The notes below the pieces were generated by a model, which saw nothing but the letters and a program-made list of their open reading frames with translations, was not told the origin of the DNA and did not search any database. A stretch of DNA of 64,000 nt from JBCCEJ01 sp039030335 (GTDB taxonomy: Bacteria; Pseudomonadota; Gammaproteobacteria; HK1), in contig JBCCEJ010000011.1 in assembly GCA_039030335.1 (NCBI GenBank), forward strand, positions 1 through 64,000, read 5' to 3'. Shown in pieces: positions 8,249 to 16,596 of the stretch. The stretch's first letter is position 1; every line of letters starts with the position of its first letter. The position numbers were made by a program, and so were the translations under genes.

Positions 8249-8989
8249 ATGACGATGCGCTGGATCGTATATCTGGTGGTTCTGGCTAACGCGGCGCTGC
8301 TCTACTGGCATGTCGAAGAGCGTGAACGCCGGGCGACAGTCAAACCCAAAGTCACGCGCAATGCCGCGGTTACGCAGCTCGTTTTGCTCGACGAAATCGA
8401 TCGCGATGAGCTGCGCCCACGCTACGCCGAACCAGAGCCCACTGGCACCGCGGAACCCGGCCAACCGGACGTCGTCGAGACACCGGCATCGCAACCGGTT
8501 CTGCCGATCGTCAAACTCACCTGCTATAGCGTCGGCCCGCTGACTGGCCAGGCCGACCGTGAAGCCGTGTCGGCATGGCTTGCGGCGCTCGGTGCTGAAG
8601 CTGTGCTCCGTGAAGATGAGCTGCGCGAGTTAGCGCGTTACTGGGTGCACGTGCCGCCGCTGCCGACGCGGGCTGAAGCGCAACAATTCGTGCAGCGACT
8701 CTCGCGTGAGGGAGTCAGCGACATGCACGTTATTCGACGCGGCAATATGGCCAATGCCGTGTCACTGGGTGTGTACAGCCGCAAGGCGCATCTGGACCGG
8801 CGTGTGGCGAACCTCGAGAAACTGGGCGTGCAGCCGAAAGTTACCGAGCGGTATCGGACGCGTCGTGCATCCTGGTTCGATGTCGTGTTGCCGGCTGATA
8901 CTCCGCTGGACGAGGAGCGTCTGGCCGGTCAGTTCAGTCAGGTCGAGTCACGCCAACGGCCGTGCGGGAATCCGGGTTCGGCTACCTGA
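8249..8989 (+). CDS. Membrane-anchored SPOR-like domain protein
   Basis: 246 residues. One N-terminal membrane segment (MRWIVYLVVLANAALLYW) is followed by a charged periplasmic linker of about 60 residues. The C-terminal half has a SPOR-like pattern: CYSVGPL, VHVPPLPTRAEAQQFVQRL, then VSLGVYSRKAHLDRRVANLEKLG. SPOR domains bind denuded peptidoglycan glycans, often at the division septum. Starts at ATG 8249 or 8255 are both plausible; an upstream frame to 8219 is not needed. It lies between birA and tRNA-Thr. Confidence 0.75.
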   Translation: MTMRWIVYLVVLANAALLYWHVEERERRATVKPKVTRNAAVTQLVLLDEIDRDELRPRYAEPEPTGTAEPGQPDVVETPASQPVLPIVKLTCYSVGPLTGQADREAVSAWLAALGAEAVLREDELRELARYWVHVPPLPTRAEAQQFVQRLSREGVSDMHVIRRGNMANAVSLGVYSRKAHLDRRVANLEKLGVQPKVTERYRTRRASWFDVVLPADTPLDEERLAGQFSQVESRQRPCGNPGSAT

Positions 8990-9063
8990 ACGAAGTGCGT
9001 TGCCGAGTCTGAGGCGGCTCGCCTACAATGCCCGGCCTCGCCACCCGGGCGAGGCCCTCCGAC

Positions 9064-9139
9064 GCCGGTATAGCTCAGTTGGTAGAGCAGGGGTTTTGTA
9101 AACCTCAGGTCCGCGGTTCGAGTCCGTGTGCCGGCACCA
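9064..9139 (+). tRNA. tRNA-Thr (anticodon TGT)
   Basis: 76-nt cloverleaf with encoded CCA. The 7-bp acceptor stem GCCGGTA/TGCCGGC has one G-T pair; the D arm contains AGCTCAGTTGGTAGAGC; the anticodon stem GGGGT/ACCTC has loop TTTGTAA (anticodon TGT); the T arm is GCGGTTCGAGTCCGTG. It reads decoded ACA codons. Confidence 0.97.
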
Positions 9140-9374
9140 ACCTCACTCCAGCACGTCTGCAAGAGGCCGGAGCTTCGCACGACGCACGGTCTCAGATCCC
9201 GTCTTTGCGACGCTGAGCGTGGCCTGTGACCGTCCCTCGTTAGCGTACGCGGCGCGATCACGCCGCCACCGGCCTCATCGTCCTGGATTCACGCGGTAGA
9301 CTGGAACGCATCAGTGCGTTGGCGCCTCGCACGTCACGACTGCACCGCTTGCGTACAACGACCGAGGACGTCAC

Positions 9375-10865
9375 ATGGAAGATTCCCTTCTGCTCGCCAT
9401 CGATCAGGGCACGACCAGTTCCAGGGCGATGCTGTTCAATCGGGACGGAAGCGCGGTGTTTACCGCCCAGCGCGAGTTCGCTCAGCACTATCCAGACGAT
9501 GGTTGGGTCGAGCACGACGCCGAGGAGATCTGGACGACGACGCTGGCGGTCACCCGCGAAGCGCTGGCCCACGCAGGCACTGCTGGTCTCGCCGTGGCAG
9601 GGATCGGTATCACCAATCAGCGCGAGACGACGGTAGTCTGGGAGCGTAGCACCGGTCGCCCCGTTCACAATGCCATCGTCTGGCAGGACCGCCGCACGGC
9701 TTCGAGGTGCGCGCAGCTGCGCGACGCAGGCCACGAGGCGGATGTGACAGCGCGTACCGGACTGCTGCTGGATCCCTATTTTTCAGCCACCAAAGCGGCA
9801 TGGATTCTGGATCGCGTTGCAGGTGCCCGGGCTCGCGCCGAGCGCGGCGAACTGGCGTTCGGCACCATTGACGCATTTCTGATCTGGCGGCTGACGGGTG
9901 GCCAACAGCACCTGACGGACGCAACCAACGCGTCGCGCACGTCGCTATTCAACATCCACACCCAGGATTGGGATGCTACTTTGCTGGATATGTTCGACGT
10001 GCCTGCGAGCGTATTGCCGGAGGTGCGCGATTCGGCCGCCGACTTCGGCATGACCAGCGCGGAAGTGGTCGGTCAGGTACTGCCCATCGCAGGCGTAGCG
10101 GGGGACCAGCAGGCAGCACTGATAGGCCAGGCCTGTTTTGAACCCGGGATGCTAAAGAGCACGTACGGCACGGGATGCTTCGTCATTTTGAATACGGGTA
10201 GCGAGCCGGTCGCCTCGGGTAACCGTCTGCTCACCACCGTTGGCTATCGGTTGGGTGGGCGTACGACCTATGCCGTGGAAGGGTCGATCTTTGTTGCAGG
10301 TGCCGCTGTGCAGTGGCTACGGGACGGTTTGGGGCTTGTGAAGTCAGCCCCGGAGACAGAGGCGCTGGCACGTGGGCTTGCCGACAACGCGGGTGTGTAT
10401 CTCGTCCCGGCGTTTACCGGGCTGGGTGCGCCGCATTGGGATCCCCACGCCCGCGGTGCCGTGTTCGGGCTGACGCGCGACACCGGTGTCGCGCATCTGG
10501 TCCGGGCTACGCTGGAGTCGGTTTGCTACCAGAGCGCCGATCTGTTCAGCGCGATGCGAAGCGATGGGGTCGATCCGGCGCGCCTCAGAGTCGATGGCGG
10601 TATGGTCAACAACGATTGGCTTTGCGGCTTCCTCGCCAACATCCTGAACGTGCCGGTGGAACGCCCGGTGCAGGTCGAGACCACCGCCTTGGGAGCTGCG
10701 ATGTTGGCCGGCCTGCAACTCGGAATATTTGCGTCCTTGGACGAGATCGCGGCGGCGTGGCGAGGCGAATCGCTGTTCGAGGTCTCGATGGGCGAGAGTG
10801 AACGCCAGGCGCTTCTGGACGGCTGGCATTCGGCTCTGGAGCGCGTCAAGACCCACGGTGCATAG
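9375..10865 (+). CDS. glpK: Glycerol kinase (FGGY family)
   Basis: 496 residues, full length. Phosphorylates glycerol to sn-glycerol 3-phosphate with ATP. Near-identical motifs to E. coli GlpK are seen: IDQGTTSSRAMLF, GITNQRETTVVWE, NAIVWQDRR, GLLLDPYFSATK, GVAGDQQAALIGQ and TYGTGCFVILNTG, including glycerol-contacting Arg-Glu, Trp, Tyr and Asp. Unusually it has no glpF or glpD beside it. It heads an operon with two Gfo/Idh/MocA-type genes (3 bp to the next start). The sequence argues for glycerol; the neighbours hint at a linked polyol pathway. Confidence 0.95.
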   Translation: MEDSLLLAIDQGTTSSRAMLFNRDGSAVFTAQREFAQHYPDDGWVEHDAEEIWTTTLAVTREALAHAGTAGLAVAGIGITNQRETTVVWERSTGRPVHNAIVWQDRRTASRCAQLRDAGHEADVTARTGLLLDPYFSATKAAWILDRVAGARARAERGELAFGTIDAFLIWRLTGGQQHLTDATNASRTSLFNIHTQDWDATLLDMFDVPASVLPEVRDSAADFGMTSAEVVGQVLPIAGVAGDQQAALIGQACFEPGMLKSTYGTGCFVILNTGSEPVASGNRLLTTVGYRLGGRTTYAVEGSIFVAGAAVQWLRDGLGLVKSAPETEALARGLADNAGVYLVPAFTGLGAPHWDPHARGAVFGLTRDTGVAHLVRATLESVCYQSADLFSAMRSDGVDPARLRVDGGMVNNDWLCGFLANILNVPVERPVQVETTALGAAMLAGLQLGIFASLDEIAAAWRGESLFEVSMGESERQALLDGWHSALERVKTHGA

Positions 10866-10868
10866 GCG

Positions 10869-12197
10869 ATGAGCAGTACATCCGAAACCGTCCTGGCCTT
10901 TCTTGACCCCGGGCACTTCCACGCTGCGCTGACGCTCAAGTTCGACAATCCGCGCGTTGCTCGCGACGTGTATGCCTACGCGTCTCCCGGCCCTGACCTC
11001 GACGCGTTCGTGGCCCTCATCGACGCGTTCAACTCGCGCGCCGAGGCGCCCACGCGATGGCGCCTGCACGTGCATACCAGCGCCGAACCCGAGGCAGCTC
11101 TGATCGCAGATGCAAAGCGTGCTGCAAAGTCTGAATCCGCGCCCTGGGCGGTTGTGCTTGCCGGGCGTAACAACGTCAAACTCGCGCGTATCGATGCGCT
11201 GCACCAAGCCGGCATTCCGGTGCTGGCCGATAAGCCATGGCTTACCGATCCAAATACCCTGCATCATCTGGCGAGCGCGATGTCAGGTCCACCGCTGGCC
11301 CGGGACATCATGACCAGTCGTTACGACCCGATCGCGAGACTGCGACTCGCTATTGCCGTTCGAACCGATCTGTTTGGCACCTTCGCGGCGACGCGTGACG
11401 GCACTGGATTGCCGGCCATCGAGATCGGTTCCCGCCATCACCTGCTGAAGCTGGTAAACGGTGAGCCGCTCGCCCGTCCGCCCTGGTATTTCGATGTGGG
11501 GATTCAGGGTACCGGTCTGGTTGATATCCAGTCCCATATGACTGACCAGGCCGGATGGCTGGCGGCGGCCGTCGGGGCTGTCACCGAGCCCTGCGACTTT
11601 GCGCGTGACGTACAGCGGATGCAGGTCGAGCGCTGGACAACCCCGGTGCCGTTGGAGCTTTTCACTGCGTGCACGGGATTGGACACGTTCCCGGGTTCGC
11701 TCGCGCCGCATGTAGAGGACGGGACGCTGGCGCTGCAATGCAACAGCGTCATCCGCTACGAGATAGGTGGCATCAGCGTGCAGCAGCGCGCCGAATGGGG
11801 CCAACGAGAGCCTGCTGGAAGCGGCGATGTCATGAGTTGCGTGCTGCGGGGCACGCGTTGCGAAGTGGTTCTCGAGCATGGCGCCCACACGGACTGGGAG
11901 ATGCAACTTCACGTGCGGCCCGTTGGCGGTGTATCACTGGAATCGCCGCTCGCCGCCGCCGTTGCTGATTGGCAAACCGACTGGCCCGGTCTGGAAGCCG
12001 TGCCGGCCGGTGAGGGTTTTCGCCTGGACATCCCGGCGGCGCTGCAAAGTGGTCACGAACAGCACTTCGCGATGGTGCTCGACCAGTTCTTGAAGGATCT
12101 CGGCAGCGCTCGCCACGATGTCGTCGAAGCATCGAGGATTCAGATGCGATACACATTGCTGGCCCACGCTGAACGCCTCGCCGGAGAAATCCAATGA
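10869..12197 (+). CDS. Putative oxidoreductase, Gfo/Idh/MocA-like with oxidoreductase C-terminal domain
   Basis: 442 residues. The N-terminal Rossmann-like part begins LAFLDPGHFHAALTLK instead of a clean GxGxxG and contains VLADKPWL, equivalent to the EKP motif of Gfo/Idh/MocA dehydrogenases. The later GIQGTGLVDIQSHMTD matches the catalytic helix region. This layout fits the 'putative oxidoreductase C-terminal' family, found with sugar and polyol catabolism genes; substrate unknown. Its stop overlaps the next gene's start (ATGA), so the pair is translationally coupled. Confidence 0.75.
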   Translation: MSSTSETVLAFLDPGHFHAALTLKFDNPRVARDVYAYASPGPDLDAFVALIDAFNSRAEAPTRWRLHVHTSAEPEAALIADAKRAAKSESAPWAVVLAGRNNVKLARIDALHQAGIPVLADKPWLTDPNTLHHLASAMSGPPLARDIMTSRYDPIARLRLAIAVRTDLFGTFAATRDGTGLPAIEIGSRHHLLKLVNGEPLARPPWYFDVGIQGTGLVDIQSHMTDQAGWLAAAVGAVTEPCDFARDVQRMQVERWTTPVPLELFTACTGLDTFPGSLAPHVEDGTLALQCNSVIRYEIGGISVQQRAEWGQREPAGSGDVMSCVLRGTRCEVVLEHGAHTDWEMQLHVRPVGGVSLESPLAAAVADWQTDWPGLEAVPAGEGFRLDIPAALQSGHEQHFAMVLDQFLKDLGSARHDVVEASRIQMRYTLLAHAERLAGEIQ

Positions 12198-13249
12198 CGC
12201 TGAGGGTGGGGGTAGTTGGTGCCGGCATGATCGCCGCAATTCACGCCGAGGCGATCCGGCGAACCGAAGGCACGGAGTTGGCGGGTGTATGGGACCGCGG
12301 CAGCGGACGCGGTGCCGAGATCGCTCCGGAGTGCCAGAGCCTTTCAACCCCTGGCGCATCGCTCGCGCAATTTGTGGCACGAGACGACCTCGATGCCATC
12401 ACCGTCGCGAGTCCGAGCGGCGCACACCTGGAAGCTGCGCTGCTGGCTGCCGAAGGGGGGAAACACTGTCTGGTGGAAAAGCCGCTCGAGATTACGGTGG
12501 AACGTATCGACCGCATGATCGACGCGCACCGGCGTTCTGGAACAGTGCTCGCCGGAATCTTCAACACCCGCTACACCGAGGGCGCCAGACTGTTGCGCGA
12601 AGCGCGCCTGGCTGGACGGTTCGGTCGGCTCACCTACCTGTGCGCAACCTGTCCCTGGTGGCGCGAGCAGTCGTATTACTCATCGTCTGACTGGAAGGGC
12701 ACCTGGGCGCTCGACGGCGGCGGCGCTCTGATGAATCAGGGAATCCACAGCATCGATTTACTGCAATGGCTCGCGAATGAGCCGGTCGTGGCAGTCAGCG
12801 GACAGATCGCGACGCTTGCGCACGACGGTGTAGAGGTTGAAGACACCGGCGTCGCACACCTCAAGTTTGCCAGTGGAGCACTCGGCACAGTGGCGTGCAC
12901 GACCAGTGTGTGGCCCGGACATTTCCGTACGATCACGGTGGCAGGAACTGACGGCAGCGCCGTTCTGGCCGATGGAAATCTGCTTGAGTGGCAGTTTCGA
13001 AAGGAGCGTGATGAAGACGCGGAAATTCGCGCCAATCTGCTCTCACTACCTGGGGATGGCGTTGGTGCGGCGAATCCATCAGCGGGTGTGGACGCGGCCG
13101 GACACGCCGCAGTCCTGGCCGATTTCGCGGACGCCGTCGCGCGCGGCCGCGCACCTGCGGTCGATGGGCTGGAGGCACGCAAGGCCGTTGCGCTCATTGC
13201 AGCCATCTACGCGTCGTCCAGGCAGGGTGGCCAACTCATGGAACCCTGA
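12194..13249 (+). CDS. Gfo/Idh/MocA family NAD(P)-dependent oxidoreductase
   Basis: 351 residues. The N-terminal NAD-binding fold has VGVVGAGMIAAIH (GxGxxG-type), VASPSGAHLEAALLA and the conserved VEKPLEI (Lys-Pro). The C-terminal alpha/beta domain has DGGGALMNQGIHSIDLLQWL, whose GxxxxxxGxHxxD pattern carries the catalytic His and Asp. Enzymes of this family oxidise sugars, inositols or related alcohols. Coupled to the preceding oxidoreductase by a 4-bp overlap. The pair may act as two subunits or as successive steps, possibly linked to the product of the upstream kinase. Confidence 0.88.
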   Translation: MTLRVGVVGAGMIAAIHAEAIRRTEGTELAGVWDRGSGRGAEIAPECQSLSTPGASLAQFVARDDLDAITVASPSGAHLEAALLAAEGGKHCLVEKPLEITVERIDRMIDAHRRSGTVLAGIFNTRYTEGARLLREARLAGRFGRLTYLCATCPWWREQSYYSSSDWKGTWALDGGGALMNQGIHSIDLLQWLANEPVVAVSGQIATLAHDGVEVEDTGVAHLKFASGALGTVACTTSVWPGHFRTITVAGTDGSAVLADGNLLEWQFRKERDEDAEIRANLLSLPGDGVGAANPSAGVDAAGHAAVLADFADAVARGRAPAVDGLEARKAVALIAAIYASSRQGGQLMEP

Positions 13250-13358
13250 AAAACACCGACAGAGCACGCTCCGGACTCACGGCGGACGTCGTGCCGGGCG
13301 TGCGCAAAGTGTTGCCACGATGGCCAGGACCGTTGCGAGTGGCGCAAGCGCACCCTGC

Positions 13359-14126
13359 TCAGATCGTAAACTGCTCGCTCAAGATCCGTTCTTCTAAATT
13401 GTGCTCAGCATCGAAGAGCAGTTTGAGCGTGACGTCGCGCGCTTCTTCAACGGACACTTCTGAAACGTCGCGAAGCTCGGTCGCGTCGGCATTGGCGCTC
13501 ACGGGCCGCTTGAAGTGATCGAGTATGTCGAAGTGAACTTTGGACTCGCGGGGAAGCAAAGCGCCTCGCCAACGACGCGGCCGGAAAGGGCTGATGGGCG
13601 TGAGCGCCAGCACGCCGGCGTTCAATGGCAGGATCGGGCCGTGCGCTGACAGGTTGTAAGCGGTGCTACCAGCGGCGGTAGCGACGAGAATGCCGTCGCA
13701 GATCACTTCGGTTACGCGCTCTTTCCCGTCGACCGAGACGCGGATTTTGGAGGCCTGACCGGTCTGCCGGTGCAGCGATACCTCGTTTATCGCGAGCGCT
13801 TTCAGCTGTCCGCCACTGCGTCCGAGAGCAGTCATTCTCAGCGGACGTATTTCGGCGAGGTCGGCCGTATTCAACCGCTCCACCAGTTTGTCGTCGCGAT
13901 AGGTGTTCATCAGGAAGCCGACGGTGCCCTGATTCATACCATAGATCGGCAGGCCACGTTCCATCGTTCGGTGCAACGTTTCCAACATGAAGCCGTCACC
14001 CCCGAGCGCTACGATGGCGTCAGCGACGTCCAGATCCGTCGTTCCGTAACGCTTCACGAGCGATGCGAGTGCGCCCTGCGCGGAATCTGCCCGGCTGGCC
14101 AGGAAGGCAATGCGTTCAATTCCCAA
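13359..14126 (-). CDS. nadK: NAD kinase, short form
   Basis: Phosphorylates NAD to NADP. Conserved motifs are VALGGDGFMLETLH (GGDG), YGMNQGTVGFLMN, INEVSLHR (NE/D motif), and CDGILVATAAGSTAYNLSAHGPIL. The family's usual N-terminus begins just before RIAFLAS, so a TTG at 14126 (255 residues) is preferred over the frame's first possible start at 14222, which would add 32 unconserved residues. The length and N-terminal wording (IAFLAS...AQ...YG) look like the short alphaproteobacterial NadK rather than the ~290-residue gammaproteobacterial form. Confidence 0.9.
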   Translation of the reverse strand: MGIERIAFLASRADSAQGALASLVKRYGTTDLDVADAIVALGGDGFMLETLHRTMERGLPIYGMNQGTVGFLMNTYRDDKLVERLNTADLAEIRPLRMTALGRSGGQLKALAINEVSLHRQTGQASKIRVSVDGKERVTEVICDGILVATAAGSTAYNLSAHGPILPLNAGVLALTPISPFRPRRWRGALLPRESKVHFDILDHFKRPVSANADATELRDVSEVSVEEARDVTLKLLFDAEHNLEERILSEQFTI

Positions 14127-14271
14127 GGTTGCGCACCCGAACTCCGGAAGTTCGGCTAGCGTACGGTTCGCACAACGGCCCGGCAAGTTTCCCCACGAGA
14201 TAGCACGTGCGGCGCATATCAACGCATGCGCTTTGCGATCACTCCCAGTTCAAGAGCACATCGTGGTCTAC

Positions 14272-14298
14272 AAAACGGGCCCGCCAGAAGGCGGGCCC
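14272..14298 (-). terminator. Rho-independent terminator of the luxI operon
   Basis: Perfect 9-bp GC stem (GGGCCCGCC / GGCGGGCCC) with loop of 4 nt, followed on the minus strand by GTTTTG. It lies about 37 bp past the stop of the receiver-like gene, defining the operon end. Confidence 0.88.
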
Positions 14299-14334
14299 TA
14301 ACGGGGTTGAGACAAAACCGTATGGTTCCGACGT

Positions 14335-14799
14335 TCAGGCCGAACGTTTCACTGGTGCGTGGAACTGGAACAAGTTGGTTCGATGTCCCAGGGCGTCGCG
14401 CAGCGCGGGATAGGAGTCGGGTGAACGTTTTGCGAATGTCAGCACGTTGCGCCAACGTTCTACTTCGTGCCCTTCGAGCGTGCGCAGCGGTTCGCTCCCA
14501 TCGACCGGTTGGACGCTCGGATCGTTGTCGGGCCAGTCAGCTGGGTCCTGCGGCGCAGCGACTGCCTGGATCTGCACGGCCAGCAGGCGCCGGCGTACCG
14601 CTGCGGCCATCAACTGCGCCGTGTCGGCGGGATCCAGATCTGAGTCCATCAACAACATGTCGAACGTATTTTCCCGGCGCAGCAGGGTCTCTACTGCATG
14701 CCCGGAACACGTGACGAGTTCGACATGTGCACCGGCTTGTTCGAATTGTGATGCGACCGCGACAGGCTCGCGGCCAGAGCCAACCACCAACAGATTCAT
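14335..14799 (-). CDS. Receiver-like protein of unknown function coupled to luxI
   Basis: 154 residues, not recognised as a named family. The first ~75 residues resemble a response-regulator receiver: strand MNLLVVGSG, then FEQAGAHVELVTCSGHAVETLL, then strand TFDMLLMDSDLDP, placing Asp52 where the phospho-acceptor would sit. The acidic pair after strand 1 is replaced by Gly-Ser-Gly, and the later conserved Lys is not obvious, so it is probably a degenerate receiver. The C-terminal half (residues 95-154) contains LEGHEVERWRNVLTFAK and YPALRDALGHRTNLFQF and matches nothing I recognise. Its ATG overlaps the luxI stop by 4 bp, so the two are translated together; a role in tuning or coupling quorum sensing is inference. 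Confidence 0.8.
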   Translation of the reverse strand: MNLLVVGSGREPVAVASQFEQAGAHVELVTCSGHAVETLLRRENTFDMLLMDSDLDPADTAQLMAAAVRRRLLAVQIQAVAAPQDPADWPDNDPSVQPVDGSEPLRTLEGHEVERWRNVLTFAKRSPDSYPALRDALGHRTNLFQFHAPVKRSA

Positions 14800-15410
14800 G
14801 CTGCTTTGCGCTCCATGTTTTCGCTGCCACCAAACAGTGCGACACGGGTCCGATCGTCGATAGGGATTTCACAGGCGACGGTCAGCACTTTGCCGATCCA
14901 GCGCGCTTTGCCGCTGCCGAGCCGGATCATCGGTAGGCCGACGCGTTTCAACATCCGCTCCATCGCAACGCTCGTAACGGCTACATAGCGCTCAATATCG
15001 TTTTCATCGGCGAATATGACTGCTTCGCGCATCAGACCAAGAGAGATTGCGCCAACGCTCGCCTGCGGATTGCTCCGGTCGGGGTCGGCTGTGAAGCGAC
15101 TCAGCTCCCAGGTCGCATCGTCCTGTGGCGCTGACTCACCATCGAGCAAGTCCGCGAATACGTCTTTCAGCATGTATGGTCCGGTGGTGGGGAGGATACG
15201 TGTGCATCCACGAACCCGGCGTCCTTCAGCGCGCGCGATCAGATAGACCGGATTCAATTCGTCGAACGTGTCGCGCTCGAGTCCGTTGTTACTGTTGACC
15301 TGCCATCCGAGACGCTTATGAAAAACCTCGTCGCGAAGTCTGAACATGCCGTCCAATAAGTCCCAATCCACGCCGTGCTCGTTGGCACGGCCAGCAACCA
15401 AAGTCGTCAT
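14796..15410 (-). CDS. Acyl-homoserine-lactone synthase (LuxI family)
   Basis: 204 residues, normal length. Makes N-acyl-homoserine lactone from SAM and acyl-ACP or acyl-CoA. All hallmark residues are present: Arg26, Phe30, Trp36, Asp47, Asp50, Arg71, Phe85, Glu102 and Arg105 (RLRDEVFHKRLGW, CTRILPTTGPYML, WELSRF). Acyl chain length cannot be read from the sequence. It sits downstream of luxR but with its own promoter region, containing a CTG-N10-CAG box, so positive feedback by the LuxR product is likely. Confidence 0.96.
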   Translation of the reverse strand: MTTLVAGRANEHGVDWDLLDGMFRLRDEVFHKRLGWQVNSNNGLERDTFDELNPVYLIARAEGRRVRGCTRILPTTGPYMLKDVFADLLDGESAPQDDATWELSRFTADPDRSNPQASVGAISLGLMREAVIFADENDIERYVAVTSVAMERMLKRVGLPMIRLGSGKARWIGKVLTVACEIPIDDRTRVALFGGSENMERKAA

Positions 15411-15455
15411 CTCAAAACCCTCTAAAAGACTGTACTGTTGTTTTGTTGTCGAGAA

Positions 15456-15501
15456 AGTAGACGCTTTTGACGAGGGGCGGACGACTGTCAGAAATTACAG
15501 T
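15456..15501 (-). promoter_or_regulatory. lux-type box and candidate luxI promoter
   Basis: An 18-bp imperfect palindrome at 15484-15501 (ACTGTCAGAAATTACAGT) matches the CTG-N10-CAG pattern of LuxR-family operators and has matched 5-bp ends. On the minus strand a weak -10 (TCTACT) lies at 15461-15456, which would put the box centre near -43 from the transcription start, the class II activation position. No good -35 is needed in that design. It is 73 bp from the luxI start codon. Confidence 0.7.
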
Positions 15502-15535
15502 GATTAGGAGATAAATTCCTGGTCGGATTCGCACG

Positions 15536-15561
15536 AAAAACTCGGGAACAGAAAGCCCGAG
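15536..15561 (-). terminator. Rho-independent terminator of luxR
   Basis: Stem CTCGGG/CCCGAG with a 9-nt loop, followed on the minus strand by five T. It lies 8 bp past the luxR stop and before the lux box, so luxR and luxI are separate transcription units. Confidence 0.82.
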
Positions 15562-15568
15562 GGAGGGT

Positions 15569-16327
15569 TTAGCTACGTCCTAGTTGTGGCGTGATGAGTT
15601 GTTGAGAAACAGCGCGAGCTACCGCTTGCGGTCGGTTGGTGACCTGAAGTTTCTGCGCCGCGTTTTGCAGGTGAAAGATAACTGTACGTTCGGAGATATT
15701 GAGAATCTGCGAAGTTTCCCAGGCCGTTTTCCCTTCAGCTGCCCAGGTAAGGCATTCGCGCTCGCGCTCGGTTAGCTGGACTTTAGGGATCGTGCTTTCG
15801 CCATCGACGATGATGCGGCGAACAGCTTCGTGAATGTAGCCACTCAGCAGTTGCCCGATCGCGAGGTTCTCTAAAACCATGCCACGTGCGCTGTTGTTGT
15901 CTTCGTTTGAGACCAACGAGAAGATCGCAGCTTCGCCGTTGCGCCCATGCACCGGAAAGCTCGCGCCCGTGCGCAACCCGAAGTCCCATGCCTCGGACAT
16001 GAACTTGTGCACCAGCTTCCCGGCACCGGTCTTGTCCGGGGTAATGTCTTCCCATCGCAATGGAACTACGCGGGTGGTGCAGTGTAGAACAGTGGGGTCG
16101 ATGGCCATGTAACCCTGCGTGTTGTAGTGCGCCCACCAGTCTTCCGGGAAGCCGGAGATGATGACGTATTCAGGGTTGACGAAGGACGTCGGGAATTGCG
16201 AGCCGTAGAGGAAGTACTCGAATCCGAGTAGCTGGCACAGCTTCGAGCACAGGCTGTGCACCTCTTCGGCGCTGCTGACCGTGAGGCTGCTTTCGATGAT
16301 TGATTCAACGTCCGACAAGTCAGTCAT
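15569..16327 (-). CDS. LuxR-family quorum-sensing transcriptional regulator
   Basis: 252 residues. The N-terminal autoinducer-binding domain (about 15-165) has FEYFLYGSQFP, FPEDWWAHYNTQGYMAIDP and LRTGASFPVHGRNGE, matching the conserved Trp, Tyr, Asp, Pro and Gly of AHL receptors. The C-terminal LuxR HTH follows: LTERERECLTWAAEGKT, ISERTVIFHL, and NRPQAVARA. ATG at 16327 follows a GGGGA-like box; the frame continues 16 codons upstream without support. It lies immediately upstream of the lux box and luxI and is the obvious cognate receptor. Confidence 0.95.
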   Translation of the reverse strand: MTDLSDVESIIESSLTVSSAEEVHSLCSKLCQLLGFEYFLYGSQFPTSFVNPEYVIISGFPEDWWAHYNTQGYMAIDPTVLHCTTRVVPLRWEDITPDKTGAGKLVHKFMSEAWDFGLRTGASFPVHGRNGEAAIFSLVSNEDNNSARGMVLENLAIGQLLSGYIHEAVRRIIVDGESTIPKVQLTERERECLTWAAEGKTAWETSQILNISERTVIFHLQNAAQKLQVTNRPQAVARAVSQQLITPQLGRS

Positions 16328-16383
16328 TGCCGGTCCCCGACGAACTTTCCGTGAAGAGCCCTGCGAAAGGCTCAAGGCCCATC

Positions 16384-16411
16384 AGTATAGGACGCCCCCC
16401 CAGTGTTGCAA
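16384..16411 (-). promoter_or_regulatory. Candidate sigma70 promoter of luxR
   Basis: On the minus strand TTGCAA (16411-16406) and TATACT (16389-16384) are separated by 16 nt, 57 bp upstream of the luxR ATG. The heptamer TCAGTAT overlaps the -10 (16382-16388) and occurs again inverted at 16422-16428 and direct at 16468-16474, possible operator sites. Confidence 0.55.
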
Positions 16412-16596
16412 TACACAAGCGATACTGAAATTTCTGGATTCGAGCGAGAGACAGCCCTCCGAATGAATCAGTATTTGGGGTTTTTGCGCTATCCGCTACG
16501 ACCGGTGGTCAGGTTTGTTTCGCTATGACCAAATCTACGGGTTTCGCGGCACCTGGCGCCTCGCCTGACGGTTACTGGTTATCCGGAGCACCTCGA

